Made by a program: the position numbers and the translations under genes. The notes beneath the pieces are model-generated. The model did no database searches. It saw only the letters and a list, made by a program, of their open reading frames with translations, and was not told the DNA's origin. Positions 8,734-18,106 of a DNA stretch of 64,000 bases are shown piece by piece (position 1 is the stretch's first letter; every line of letters starts with the position of its first letter). The DNA is from Prevotella sp. oral taxon 299 str. F0039 (lineage in GTDB: Bacteria; Bacteroidota; Bacteroidia; Bacteroidales; Bacteroidaceae): assembly GCF_000163055.2 (NCBI RefSeq), contig NC_022111.1, forward strand, positions 1,706,420 through 1,770,419, read 5' to 3'.

Positions 8734-10125
8734 ATGAAAACAAAAAGATTATTATTGCCTTTGGTGGCATTTTGCATGTTAGGACTTAGCTCTTGTAGCG
8801 AAAATGATGGCCCAGCATTTAGTGCTAATGTACTAAAAAATATCGAGTTGAGAAACATTCTTACCTCAAAGGGTTTCTCTTTCGATAAAGAAGGAAAGTT
8901 AGAATTGAACGACCTTGCGAATTCTACCGTTTCACTCGATCTTAGTAGTACGAAACTTACAGACCTTTCGGGTTTGGATATTCTGCCAAATTTGAAAGAA
9001 GTGAAGCTTTCTAACAATGATTATGGACCCGTATTTGATTTTTCTACCTTGCCTTCTCAAATTACAAGTGTAGACTTAACAGGTAATAACATTTATGATT
9101 TTGAAGGATTAGTAGAAACAAAAACAGAGAATGACGAGCTTAAAACAACGCTTCTTCACCCTTTAAAGAAACTTTATCTACCTGCTTCTGCAAAATATAA
9201 CGTAGAAGATTTGATGCCTTTTAATATGCTTCAAGGACAAGAAACCGATATTAAAATGGCTGATTCTACAGGCAAATTGGAAAAATATACTACTGTTAGA
9301 GAAATTCCAGACCCTATATTTTGTGCATATCTCAAAACATTATATCCCAGTATGTTTATAGATAAAAATCATATAGACTTCTCTAAAATGCCAAAACTTA
9401 GAGAACAAGGTCAAAACATCTTTCTTTATTTGCCTGAGGAGCAAGAAAATCCAAGATCTATTGAGGGTGTAGAATATTTCATAAACAATCCTTTCTTGAC
9501 AAAATTCACTGTAATGTTAGACACTGGAAAAAATTATAAAGTGGGATATTTAATGCCACGTGGGAACATAAATGCATTTGTTTTGTTTTCAACTGAAATT
9601 GAAGGAGGAATTGATTTCTCAAAGGCAACCTCTTTAGGTATTTTAGGTCTTGTAAAATGTTCAAGCATTAAACAGCTTGATTTATCACATACTAAAATAT
9701 GTAATCAAGATATTAAGGACTTTCATCCTATGTTTGATAATGCTTTAAATCTTGCACATTGTCCTAATTTAGAAACTATAACACTTGCAAATCCTGGAAA
9801 AGGCTCTACGGCTCGCATGATTTTAGCAGACTTACCCAAGCTAAAGAAAGTTGATTTAAGCAGAATTACTACATTAGGAGAGTTGGGTGTATTTTTAGAT
9901 AACACTGAGGTGATTTATCCAAAACTAAATAGTTATTATGATTCAGAGACAAAAAAAGTAACAAAATTAACTGAAGGAGAAGGACAAGTATCAGTATCAG
10001 TCTCTAAGAAAACACTGGAAAGTTCTGCTTTTAAAGAGTTTATTAAAGAGTATGGACAGTATTGTAGTGATGGAAAGGCATATGCTGAACCTGACTATGG
10101 AGCTGTTGCATGGAAAAAGAACTAA
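8734..10125 (+). CDS. Leucine-rich-repeat lipoprotein of unknown function
   Basis: A 463-residue lipoprotein using the ATG at 8734; the longer frame from TTG 8707 overlaps the -7 promoter element and is rejected. Signal peptide MKTKRLLLPL with lipobox LSSC. Residues ~60-130 contain classic LRR turns (LDLSSTKLTDLSGLDILPNL, VDLTGNNIYDFEGL), and further LRR-like stretches recur near residues 290-385 (KQLDLSHTKI, LKKVDLSRITTL). This is the SDS22-like kind of repeat, unlike the BspA-type repeats of the gene upstream. It has its own promoter and no close operon partner. Likely a surface binding protein; substrate unknown. Confidence 0.75.
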   Translation: MKTKRLLLPLVAFCMLGLSSCSENDGPAFSANVLKNIELRNILTSKGFSFDKEGKLELNDLANSTVSLDLSSTKLTDLSGLDILPNLKEVKLSNNDYGPVFDFSTLPSQITSVDLTGNNIYDFEGLVETKTENDELKTTLLHPLKKLYLPASAKYNVEDLMPFNMLQGQETDIKMADSTGKLEKYTTVREIPDPIFCAYLKTLYPSMFIDKNHIDFSKMPKLREQGQNIFLYLPEEQENPRSIEGVEYFINNPFLTKFTVMLDTGKNYKVGYLMPRGNINAFVLFSTEIEGGIDFSKATSLGILGLVKCSSIKQLDLSHTKICNQDIKDFHPMFDNALNLAHCPNLETITLANPGKGSTARMILADLPKLKKVDLSRITTLGELGVFLDNTEVIYPKLNSYYDSETKKVTKLTEGEGQVSVSVSKKTLESSAFKEFIKEYGQYCSDGKAYAEPDYGAVAWKKN

Positions 10126-10246
10126 TAAAAATAGATGAATTAACATTCATTTTAATCAAAAACGAATAAAGAGAAATGAAAAAATAGTATGTAGTTTCTC
10201 GTTTAAATCAATTATTATACAATAAAATAAACCAAATATAAACTAT

Positions 10247-10293
10247 ACATGAGGTTTATTTAGCGATAAACTCACTGATATAGTACCTCATGT
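10247..10293. promoter_or_regulatory. Inverted repeat ahead of the small lipoprotein gene
   Basis: Nine-base arms ACATGAGGT (10247-10255) and ACCTCATGT (10285-10293), with additional inner pairing of GTTTAT and ATAAAC. It lies 18 bp before the ATG at 10312 and lacks a strong T run, so it may be a terminator for the upstream gene or a leader structure. Confidence 0.45.
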
Positions 10294-10311
10294 TTAATAT
10301 AAAAAAAAGCT

Positions 10312-10950
10312 ATGAAAAAGTGTATTTTGCAAAATATGAAGTATCTGTTTATCTTCAGTTTCTTATTTCTTATTGCATCATGTCAATCAGATGACAACTT
10401 AGAAAAGAAAGATACATCTGAAGATTTAGTAGCTATGGCACACCAATATCTAAATGGTGATATTATTTTAGGTACTCATGCAACGATGAATGGAGTAAAT
10501 AAAACACTCTTACCACAAGGCTGTCCTACCAAATTTAATTTCCGTTGGAGCGAAACAGACAAGAATGTGCTCACCATTAGATTAGAAGATTTCACTGTAG
10601 GTCAAATGCCTTTCAGTATAACCTACTATTGTGACGTGAAGATAATACAGCTAAATTCGTGGGAAAAGAATGAGTATAAAGGCGATAATTGGATAAAATT
10701 TGTGGGCGAAGATGGTTATCTCGCATTAGGAAAAGGCGGACAGCCAAGGCCAATGAAAGGTAGTTCAGTGAAGGGTTACTACAATGTGAAGACCCATGAG
10801 ATTAACTTTATTGTTGATTATAACATGATGAATGTGCGTTCTGAATGCTTTTTGCAACCCATAGACAAAGCTCGTATCAATAATTACGAAGCCGAATTAA
10901 AAAAATACGAAGCAGACCTTGCTGCTTATAAAAAAGAACATGGTTTGTAA
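10312..10950 (+). CDS. Small lipoprotein of unknown function
   Basis: A 212-residue lipoprotein: signal peptide with lipobox IASC (C24 from ATG 10312). A second in-frame ATG at 10336 (MKYLFIF) would give a more usual signal peptide and is an alternative start. The mature part has an N-terminal helix, a beta-rich centre and a lysine-rich amphipathic helix at the end (KYEADLAAYKKEHG). I have a weak impression of a DUF4903-like protein but cannot confirm it. It precedes the haem-receptor gene but is separated from it by a strong hairpin, so co-expression is uncertain. Confidence 0.65.
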   Translation: MKKCILQNMKYLFIFSFLFLIASCQSDDNLEKKDTSEDLVAMAHQYLNGDIILGTHATMNGVNKTLLPQGCPTKFNFRWSETDKNVLTIRLEDFTVGQMPFSITYYCDVKIIQLNSWEKNEYKGDNWIKFVGEDGYLALGKGGQPRPMKGSSVKGYYNVKTHEINFIVDYNMMNVRSECFLQPIDKARINNYEAELKKYEADLAAYKKEHGL

Positions 10951-10967
10951 TAGGTCTTAGAACGAAA

Positions 10968-11014
10968 AATAAAAGAGAAGTAGGAGAAGCGCATTTTCCC
11001 TCTTCTCTTTTATT
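10968..11014 (+). terminator. Strong hairpin between small lipoprotein and TonB receptor genes
   Basis: Perfect 13-base arms AATAAAAGAGAAG (10968-10980) and CTTCTCTTTTATT (11002-11014). The 3' arm is T-rich, as in intrinsic terminators. The receptor ATG is only 11 bases after the hairpin, so it could also act in the receptor leader. Confidence 0.7.
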
Positions 11015-11025
11015 ATAAAATCAAT

Positions 11026-13380
11026 ATGCGAAAGAAAAGTCTACTCTTTATTCTGTCGTTTCTTGCTCTTTCTATCAATATTTTAGCACAACGTGTGGTG
11101 AAAATAACGGTGAGAGAAGCAGGAACTCAACAATTGTTAGTGGGTGCTAAGGTGAGTTTTTCACCGAATAAAGCACATACCGACACTTTAATAGCTATCA
11201 CTAATAACGACGGAAAAGCAATCATCAATTTAGAAAAGGAACACACCTTATATTATTATAGGGTGAGTTTAATGGGTTATATCCCCACATCGGGAACATT
11301 ATCTACTACCGAACAAGACCTAAACATCACCTTAAAAGAAGACGTTATGCATCTTAATGGGGTTGTAGTTACTGGTTCTCGAACAGAAAGACCTATTAAG
11401 TTGTCGCCAATAACTACACAAGTGTTGGGCGGAAAGGCACTTGTAGATGCAGGATACAGCGACTTACAACACGCATTACAGCAGGAAACGCCTGGAATGA
11501 ACATACAAAAGGTGGGTTTTGGCAATGAAATTTCAATGCAAGGGTTAGACGCTCGTCATGTATTATTTCTGCAAGATGGGGAAAGAATGACTGGAGAGAT
11601 GGCTGGAAACCTCGATTATGAACGCTTTAATCTGCATGCAATAGATCGAATAGAAATCGTAAAGGGAGCCAGTAGTACCCTTTATGGCAGCAGAGCGTCG
11701 GGTGCTGTCATCAATCTTATATCGAAAAAGACTCAAAAACCATTGGACATACAAGCGGGAGTGAGGTTTGCTCAAATGAATCAACGCAACTATAAGCAGC
11801 CAAACCCTAAGGATTTCCTCTATATGTTCGAGAAAAATAGCGATCGACCAAACCTCCAATCGTGGATATCCGCAGGCATAAAACAAGGTAAAATCACATC
11901 GCAAACAGATGTATGGTATAGCTCAAGTGATGCTTTTTATATGTATCAATCAGATAAAGACAAAAAGGTTTATACAAAAGAAGCCAACCCCTTCTTACCT
12001 CACGACATTGTTTTAACAGGTATTGCAGCGCGTTCTCCAATGGGAATAGAAGGTACTGAACACCTAACAGTTGCTCAAAAGCTTTACTATGAACCAACTA
12101 AAAACCTCTCATTGCAGGCTTATGGTTCGCTGTTCTTCATGAATTCGTATGATTTAATACAAGATATGACCTTCTCACAAAGTCGTGATTTCATGGCAGG
12201 AGTTAAGGCTAAATACGATATAAAAGATTGGTTTACGCTTAATTTAAGTCTACATGGCGACTTTTATGACCGCTTTAAACGACACGAACGCATTGATGAA
12301 AGGAAGAAAGTGTATAAAAGTAAGATCTTTGAACCACGTTTAACACTCACAAGTAACTACTTCTCTGGGCATAACATCATACTCGGTGTGGAGCATATAA
12401 CAGACGATTTAACGAGCGATCGCTTTGTAAATAGACGAATGACAACACGCTCTTTGCACGAAACAGAATATTTCTTGCAAGATGAATGGACTGTTAATGA
12501 GCATTGGATGCTTTCCTCTGGAGTGCGAACAAACTTCTCTAAAGCGTTTGGATTTATGTGGATGCCGAAGATTGCCATTAAATATTCACCTGATGATCAT
12601 TGGGCATTACGTGCTAACTACTCAATGGGTTATCGCGCACCGAGCATAAAAGAGCTCTTTTTTAACTGGGATCATTTAGGAATGTTTCAAATAAGAGGAA
12701 GCGAAGAGCTTAGACCTGAGAAGAATAACTACTTTTCTTTGGGCACAGAATATAGCAAAGACCGATTCTTTATTAATGTAAATGCTTATGGAAACTTCTT
12801 TCATAAGAAGATAGAAGGTGTGTGGCGCATTTATGATATGCAGTATAATTTCGAGTATAAAAACCTCAATAAACAACGAATGTTAGGAGTTGAGGCGATA
12901 ATGAAATGGAGATTAACAGACAATTTCATGCTTAATGCCACTTATAGCTATGTAAATGTGAGCAAACAAAAAGGCATTCAGGTTAATACCACATCTCCTC
13001 ACGCTGCAACAGCAAGTATAGATTACACCTTAAATCGCCCTAATTATAGACTGAAAACCATTTTTAGCACCTCAATCATGGGTGAAAAGAATTTCGATGT
13101 GCAAGATAGAGTGTGGGTAGAAGAACATAATAAGAGCTATGATGCTTATTTTCGTTGCACACTTCCTACTTATGTTCTTTGCAATCTCTCAGTGGTTCAA
13201 ACGTTTTATAATAAAGTTAAGCTCACAATGGGTGTAGATAACATCTTTAATTATGTGCCTCGCACCTTAGGTTCTGGCATAACTTTGTTTAATGTTCCTG
13301 CCACTTCTGGTGCAAGAGGCTACCTACAAGTAGAGTTTTTAGTAGAAGATATTCTTAAATCACTAAAGCATAAGAAATGA
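11026..13380 (+). CDS. hmuR: TonB-dependent outer-membrane receptor, HmuR-like (haem uptake)
   Basis: A 784-residue outer-membrane receptor. After the signal peptide (cleaved near ILAQ) comes a carboxypeptidase-regulatory-like module (residues ~24-108), a plug domain (VVVTGSRTERPIKLSP, then IDRIEIVKGASSTLYGSRASGAVINLI) and a 22-strand barrel ending in an aromatic-rich segment. The size and plug motifs fit siderophore/haem receptors and not the ~1000-residue SusC class. The stop overlaps the start of an HmuY-family gene (ATGA at 13377), which points to haem as the substrate. The barrel has YRAPSIKELF, the FRAP-like motif of haem receptors (with NPNL/NXXL-type contexts nearby). Symbol by context. 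Confidence 0.8.
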   Translation: MRKKSLLFILSFLALSINILAQRVVKITVREAGTQQLLVGAKVSFSPNKAHTDTLIAITNNDGKAIINLEKEHTLYYYRVSLMGYIPTSGTLSTTEQDLNITLKEDVMHLNGVVVTGSRTERPIKLSPITTQVLGGKALVDAGYSDLQHALQQETPGMNIQKVGFGNEISMQGLDARHVLFLQDGERMTGEMAGNLDYERFNLHAIDRIEIVKGASSTLYGSRASGAVINLISKKTQKPLDIQAGVRFAQMNQRNYKQPNPKDFLYMFEKNSDRPNLQSWISAGIKQGKITSQTDVWYSSSDAFYMYQSDKDKKVYTKEANPFLPHDIVLTGIAARSPMGIEGTEHLTVAQKLYYEPTKNLSLQAYGSLFFMNSYDLIQDMTFSQSRDFMAGVKAKYDIKDWFTLNLSLHGDFYDRFKRHERIDERKKVYKSKIFEPRLTLTSNYFSGHNIILGVEHITDDLTSDRFVNRRMTTRSLHETEYFLQDEWTVNEHWMLSSGVRTNFSKAFGFMWMPKIAIKYSPDDHWALRANYSMGYRAPSIKELFFNWDHLGMFQIRGSEELRPEKNNYFSLGTEYSKDRFFINVNAYGNFFHKKIEGVWRIYDMQYNFEYKNLNKQRMLGVEAIMKWRLTDNFMLNATYSYVNVSKQKGIQVNTTSPHAATASIDYTLNRPNYRLKTIFSTSIMGEKNFDVQDRVWVEEHNKSYDAYFRCTLPTYVLCNLSVVQTFYNKVKLTMGVDNIFNYVPRTLGSGITLFNVPATSGARGYLQVEFLVEDILKSLKHKK

Positions 13381-14069
13381 AAATCAATCTCTTTATATTC
13401 CTTTTTGCGCTTTTAAGCTCTTGTACAGACTATGATGCAGAGCCTTTTACAGGCAAAGTGCTACCCCGAGTCACTGGTTATTCAACAGGAGTAACCAACG
13501 ATTGGCTGTATATCAATTTGCGAACAGGAGAGATGTTCAATCGAAATAGGGTGAATGAAGATATTGTTGAAGGGGCACAAAAAGACCGATTAGATTGGGA
13601 TATCGCCTTTTGTGGATATAGAATTCGCACCAATAGCGGAACGTCGGGTAAAGGAAAGGGAGCTGCAATCGATCTTGGTTCTGGCGAATACGATAAATGG
13701 AAGACCGTTTCTCAATTGCCTTCTAATCTCAATTGGATAGTAGACGATAGCACAGTAACCATCACTATGTCTCGAAATGATTGGAATAAACATTTAATTG
13801 CCAATCATCTAGACTTTCAACAAAATCCTTGGTTCGATCCAAACAATGGTCCCGTAACCACTAAAACAAATGCAAATCCAATCTTAGCCAATGCTATGAG
13901 CTTCACAGGACCGCCTCCTGTGTATGCACCTTCATTGCATACTTATGTCGTGCGCACAGCAAATGGAACGCAATACTTTAAAATTCAGATTATAAGTTGG
14001 TATAAAGCCGATGTCGAAATAGGCGATACAGGCGGACAGATAAGTTATTATTGTGACGAATTAAAATAA
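13377..14069 (+). CDS. hmuY: HmuY-family haem-binding lipoprotein
   Basis: A 230-residue lipoprotein with a short signal peptide and lipobox LSSC (C16). The family pattern is clear: WLYINLRTGE, then DWDIAFCGYRIRTNSGTSGKG, the conserved centre of HmuY proteins, and a beta-rich C-terminus ending YFKIQIISWYKAD. HmuY proteins capture haem at the cell surface and pass it to HmuR-type receptors. The start codon overlaps the receptor stop codon in ATGA, so translation is probably coupled. Known HmuY proteins differ in haem ligands (His or Met); which residues act here cannot be decided without alignment. Confidence 0.85.
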   Translation: MKINLFIFLFALLSSCTDYDAEPFTGKVLPRVTGYSTGVTNDWLYINLRTGEMFNRNRVNEDIVEGAQKDRLDWDIAFCGYRIRTNSGTSGKGKGAAIDLGSGEYDKWKTVSQLPSNLNWIVDDSTVTITMSRNDWNKHLIANHLDFQQNPWFDPNNGPVTTKTNANPILANAMSFTGPPPVYAPSLHTYVVRTANGTQYFKIQIISWYKADVEIGDTGGQISYYCDELK

Positions 14070-14073
14070 GAAA

Positions 14074-14964
14074 ATGGAAACAAGAGTAAGAAATAATTAT
14101 TGGAGAAGGACCTTGGCTTCTTTCTTTTTAGTATTATTTGCCATGCCTTTAGGCCATGCCTTAATGACCATAATGGATAAATTCATGAGTGAAGATACTG
14201 TACATGTTGCTGGATTTATACTAGGTTTGGTTGGTTTAGTGATGGTTATAATGGGTGTTTTTGCAAAAGGAGATACTCGACAAACGCTTTGGGGGTTGTT
14301 TGGAGGATTACTTTTTTGGACAGGTTGGGTAGAGTTTCTTTTCCTCTATTATGCTCGTCGTTATGGTGTTCCACCCGAAATAGAAAACAATGTCGTCGTA
14401 ACTAAACCCGAATACCTCATTATGCCTGCCTCATTTGGTATGTGGATGATGACAATGGTGATGTATGTGTTTAGTACAAAGAATGGATGTGACTTCATAA
14501 CGTGGATTCAAAAGGTGTGTTTTAGAGACAAACGCAAGGTAATTGTAACACAACCAATGACCCGCCACACAAGTATTGTGACCTTTATGGAAATCAATAT
14601 GATGCTTTGGGCGTTCTATTTGCTTTTGATGTTCTGCTATGATAAGCGATTTTTAGGCGACCATCACCCTGTAACTTTCCTCGTTGGACTAGCTTGTTTC
14701 ATAGGTTCTGTGTTCATGTTTAAGCGAGAATTGAAACTAGCAGCATGGGGAAGCAATATTCGTATGGCTATTGCTACGGTGATAATCTTTTGGACTCCGG
14801 TTGAAATATTAGGCAGAATAAACTTCTTTCGTGAGTTTTGGGTGGAGCCAGAGAAATATAGTTTGCAAATGATTGCCATTTTAGTGGTGTTCTTAGGCTT
14901 AGGAGTTTATCTCTGGAAGAAAGGTGCTTCGAAGCGAAAGAAACCACAAGAAGGAGAAAATTAG
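14074..14964 (+). CDS. Integral membrane protein linked to the haem-uptake genes
   Basis: A 296-residue protein with about seven to eight hydrophobic segments (near residues 12-32, 45-65, 72-92, 118-136, 173-190, 202-216, 228-246, 266-283) and a strongly basic tail (KKGASKRKKP). No lipobox or catalytic motif is evident and I do not recognise a named family. It begins 4 bp after hmuY, so it is almost certainly in the same transcript. A role in the inner membrane during haem uptake or its control is an inference from position only. Confidence 0.7.
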   Translation: METRVRNNYWRRTLASFFLVLFAMPLGHALMTIMDKFMSEDTVHVAGFILGLVGLVMVIMGVFAKGDTRQTLWGLFGGLLFWTGWVEFLFLYYARRYGVPPEIENNVVVTKPEYLIMPASFGMWMMTMVMYVFSTKNGCDFITWIQKVCFRDKRKVIVTQPMTRHTSIVTFMEINMMLWAFYLLLMFCYDKRFLGDHHPVTFLVGLACFIGSVFMFKRELKLAAWGSNIRMAIATVIIFWTPVEILGRINFFREFWVEPEKYSLQMIAILVVFLGLGVYLWKKGASKRKKPQEGEN

Positions 14965-14978
14965 TACTATTATCCGTT

Positions 14979-15007
14979 CTTTACTCCTTTCATAAAGGAG
15001 CGTAAAG
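14979..15007 (+). terminator. Hairpin after the haem-uptake genes
   Basis: CTCCTTT at 14984 pairs with AAAGGAG at 14994 across CAT, with flanking CTTTA/TAAAG pairing. There is no clear T run, so termination is uncertain. Confidence 0.45.
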
Positions 15008-15580
15008 CAATGCTTATTTGTTTATTGCACCTCGTTTTTTCTTCTCTTTTCATTCAAAGAAGAGGGTAAGAAGACGCTTGTGGGCAAGAGTTGCATCGTG
15101 ATGGATAAGATAAAAGAACTTTCTTTTTGTCCTTATGCTTTGCCTTTGTTTCTCCGCATAGTAGCACTTGTGTTGCAAAAGGATTGACTTTGCGTTGTAA
15201 AAGAATTGGTATTACCCCCTAAAAGCATTGAGATTGGTAGACAATTTCAATGCTTTTATTTTGATATAGCACGAGAGTGGACAAAAAGATGTGTGCGAAA
15301 GGATTGTAAGTGGAATATACTTGGAGGGTTGATGCTTAAAAAATGGAAAAATATTTCTTCTCTTTTGTTTATCAATAGTCACTTCTTAAAGTTCTTTATA
15401 GGGAAGAATAATGTTGATAAAAGATGTGGGCAATTCGATTCTTATTTGTATCTTTGTCATTCCTGCATACACCTTATTCAGGTGTTTCGATGTGCTTGCA
15501 ATGCAAGTCACCTGTAAGTATGGCAGAACAAAAATAGATAGAATTCTATATTATTACGAAAATCAACCCAAACAATTAAA
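15008..15580. other. Non-coding stretch before the GH20 gene
   Basis: A 103-codon open frame at 15206-15517 starts with TTG, runs through the repeat array, and has no recognisable content, so it is not called. The stretch contains one 22-base-unit array (15177-15264). I see no convincing promoter of the TAnnTTTG kind close to the GH20 start. Confidence 0.55.
15177..15264. repeat. 22-base-unit intergenic repeat array, 4 units
   Basis: Units begin at 15177, 15199, 15221 and 15243: AAAAGGATTGACTTT, AAAAGAATTGGTATT, AAAAGCATTGAGATT and AATTTCAATGCTTTT, each followed by 7 variable bases. Confidence 0.8.
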
Positions 15581-17764
15581 ATGACTCCAATTAAAATGAC
15601 CTCATTAAAGACTTTATTGCAGACTTTTTTGCCACTGAAACCCTATTCAAAGGGTTTTGTTAAGCCTGCTTTGGTGGCTTGTGCGTTATCTTTTTTCAGT
15701 GCATCTGGCTATGCACAAGACTTTAGAACCTTGCGAGATATAAAGGTAAACGACACTGCTCTCGACCTTTCTACAACCAATTGCAGAGTTATTCCTCGTA
15801 ATGCAATGCACTCACGTTATCGTCTTCAATCGCTCATCTTACCGCTTCAACTCGACTCAGTGGGAACTCAAGCATTCTTTGCGTGCAAAAATATCGAAGG
15901 AACATTGCGCTTTCCTGCCACAACAAGGGTTGTAAGTGCAGCTGCATTCAATGGTTGTAGCAAGCTAACCGAGCTTTCGTTCGATGGCTCAACACGCTTA
16001 GGAGCATTCGCTTTTGCCAATTGCCGTGGGCTACGTGTTGTGCGTTTGTCGGCAACGGTTCCCCCAGTTTGTGCCGATAATGCTTTCGATGGAATCGACT
16101 TAAATAAAGTTCAGCTCATAGTTCCTGCTCAATCACGCAAAGAATATCGCAAGGCTCAGGGCTGGCGACATTTCTTTGGAAAGCAAGAAGAGGCGAACGT
16201 GTGTCGTCCCGAACAAATACTAGTACCTCGTCCGCTCACACTTGAGGTTTATTCTGCCGATAATTCTACTAAAAATTCAGATAAGAAAGCTAAAACAAAC
16301 ACCCTTCTTCCACTTCAATGGGCAAAGGTTGTGGGGGTAGAAGCACCTCAAGAATTGGCAAATGAGAAGATGCAAGCAGAGCGAATACTTGGAGAACGCA
16401 CCGTATTTGCTAAAGGACGTCGTGGTGTTGGAGCTGTAGTTCGCCTTCAACTCGATGCTTCTCTCACCAATGATGAGGCTTATACCTTAGATATTTCAAA
16501 TAAAGGAGTGGTGATTAAGGGTAAAACCGCAGCAGGAGTGTTCTGCGGATTGATGACACTCGAGCAACTTTGTATTGGTAATGGCGTTGCTGCTCGCTCT
16601 GTAGAGATTCCCGCTTTACACATAAAAGACCAACCTCGCACTGCTATTCGTGAGCTAATGGTAGACCCTGTGCGTCATTTTATTCCCTTTGAAGACCTTA
16701 AAAGCTATGTTGTTGAAATGGCTCGCTACAAGTATAACGCACTTCATTTGCACTTAGTAGACGACCAAGCATGGCGAATTGAAATCAAAAAATATCCCGA
16801 ACTCATCGAAAAGGCGTCCGATCGCATTGGAATGGACGACATGCCAGCACGCATTAGCGGTTATTATACACAAGATCAGATGAGAGAATTGGTGCAATTT
16901 GCAGCTAAATATCATGTAATGGTGATTCCAGAGGTTGAACTTCCAGGTCATGAAGTGGCTGCAATACATTGTTATCCACAGCTTTCGTGTGCTAAAAAGC
17001 CTGTTCCTATTCGTCTAACCTGCGGAGTTAGCAACGATTTGCTTTGTCCTGCAGAGCCATTTGTGTACGAATTCTTTAATAATGTATTGAAAGAATTGGC
17101 TGATATCTTCCCTGCTCCCTATGTACATCTAGGTGGTGACGAAGCAGGTCAGCCCCCATTAGGTGCTTGGAGCAATTGTTCTGCATGTACAGAGTTGAAG
17201 AAAAAGGAGGGATTTAAAGAGAATTGGGAACTACAACAATATCTTTTCGACCGCATTATTCATCAACTTAAGTTGTTAGGAAAGAAACCTATGTATTGGT
17301 ATGAGCAAGAATTTAAAACAATTCAGCCTGGTTGTGTGGTGTATGCGTGGCGACATGGATTAACAAAAACAGCCATAGACGCTGCTGTTCGCAACAATGT
17401 ACAGATAATGCTTTGCCCTGGTGAGCATTGTTATCTAGACTATCCCGAGAAAAAAGGCGACATGCCCGAAGTGAATTGGGGTATGCCTGCAACCTCGTTA
17501 GAACAGACTTACAAGCTAGATCCTGCGTGGGGACAAGACAACAACTTTGTTCGTAACACCTTGATGGGCGTTAGTGGAACGCTATGGAGTGAGAGTATCA
17601 ACTCAACCGAGCGTCTTTTTTATCAAACATTCCCACGTGCGGCAGCTCTTGCAGAAGCAGGTTGGAGTATGCCCGAGCGTCGAAATTATACCGATTTCCT
17701 TCGCCGTATGAAGCCCTTAACCGACGATATGTTGCGTAGAGGCATAGCGGTGAACGCTAAATAA
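15581..17764 (+). CDS. Beta-N-acetylhexosaminidase (GH20) fused to an N-terminal LRR-like domain
   Basis: A 727-residue exported enzyme that removes terminal GlcNAc/GalNAc from glycans. The signal peptide is long (~46 residues, cleaved near GYAQ). Residues ~60-190 look like BspA-type LRR units (LQSLILPLQLDSVGTQAFF, FNGCSKLTELSF). Residues ~210-345 fit the GH20 non-catalytic alpha/beta domain (AGVFCGLMTLEQL) and ~350-715 the catalytic barrel, with YKYNALHLHLVDDQAWRIEI, IPEVELPGHEVAA and the catalytic pair in HLGGDEA (D520, E521). The start could also be ATG 15596. It stands alone with a terminator after it. An LRR-GH20 fusion is unusual and suggests surface targeting or host-glycan binding. 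Confidence 0.88.
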   Translation: MTPIKMTSLKTLLQTFLPLKPYSKGFVKPALVACALSFFSASGYAQDFRTLRDIKVNDTALDLSTTNCRVIPRNAMHSRYRLQSLILPLQLDSVGTQAFFACKNIEGTLRFPATTRVVSAAAFNGCSKLTELSFDGSTRLGAFAFANCRGLRVVRLSATVPPVCADNAFDGIDLNKVQLIVPAQSRKEYRKAQGWRHFFGKQEEANVCRPEQILVPRPLTLEVYSADNSTKNSDKKAKTNTLLPLQWAKVVGVEAPQELANEKMQAERILGERTVFAKGRRGVGAVVRLQLDASLTNDEAYTLDISNKGVVIKGKTAAGVFCGLMTLEQLCIGNGVAARSVEIPALHIKDQPRTAIRELMVDPVRHFIPFEDLKSYVVEMARYKYNALHLHLVDDQAWRIEIKKYPELIEKASDRIGMDDMPARISGYYTQDQMRELVQFAAKYHVMVIPEVELPGHEVAAIHCYPQLSCAKKPVPIRLTCGVSNDLLCPAEPFVYEFFNNVLKELADIFPAPYVHLGGDEAGQPPLGAWSNCSACTELKKKEGFKENWELQQYLFDRIIHQLKLLGKKPMYWYEQEFKTIQPGCVVYAWRHGLTKTAIDAAVRNNVQIMLCPGEHCYLDYPEKKGDMPEVNWGMPATSLEQTYKLDPAWGQDNNFVRNTLMGVSGTLWSESINSTERLFYQTFPRAAALAEAGWSMPERRNYTDFLRRMKPLTDDMLRRGIAVNAK

Positions 17765-18038
17765 ATGGGAGATAAGGGCAGAATGGCTTAGTACAACACC
17801 TCAAATGACTTTTTTGAAAAAGAATGAAATCAGACTCCATTGCATTGGATTTAAGTGAGACGGCTTGTGCAAATAAGTAACAGATGATGCCTTGTAGTAT
17901 CTGTTTCCCTATTTTTTAGAAAGAAAATGCTATAAATAGAGTGTGTTTAATTATATACAATAAAAGAAGTTATCAGATAAGAGATATATAAAAGTAGATA
18001 TAATATCATTTATTTATGAAGTAAAAAGAATAAATTCT
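17765..18038. other. Non-coding stretch between GH20 and GH13 genes
   Basis: Holds a terminator for the GH20 gene and AT-rich sequence leading to the GH13 promoter. No gene is supported and no 22-base repeat array is present. Confidence 0.6.
17879..17917 (+). terminator. Terminator after the GH20 gene
   Basis: Arms AACAGAT (17879-17885) and ATCTGTT (17899-17905), followed within five bases by a run of T. Confidence 0.5.
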
Positions 18039-18070
18039 TTTGCTTTTTGGTAAGTTATTTTATATCTTCG
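18038..18070 (+). promoter_or_regulatory. Bacteroidota-type promoter of the alpha-amylase gene
   Basis: TTTTG at 18038-18042 and TATCTTCG at 18063-18070, spacer 20 bases. The -7 element differs from the usual TAnnTTTG by one base. Confidence 0.6.
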
Positions 18071-18106
18071 CAATAAATGGTAATAATAAAATAAAAAATA
18101 ATCCTA

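Noticed and set aside
15206..15517. 103-codon plus-strand frame before the GH20 gene
   Set aside because: It begins with TTG, crosses the repeat array and has no recognisable protein features.
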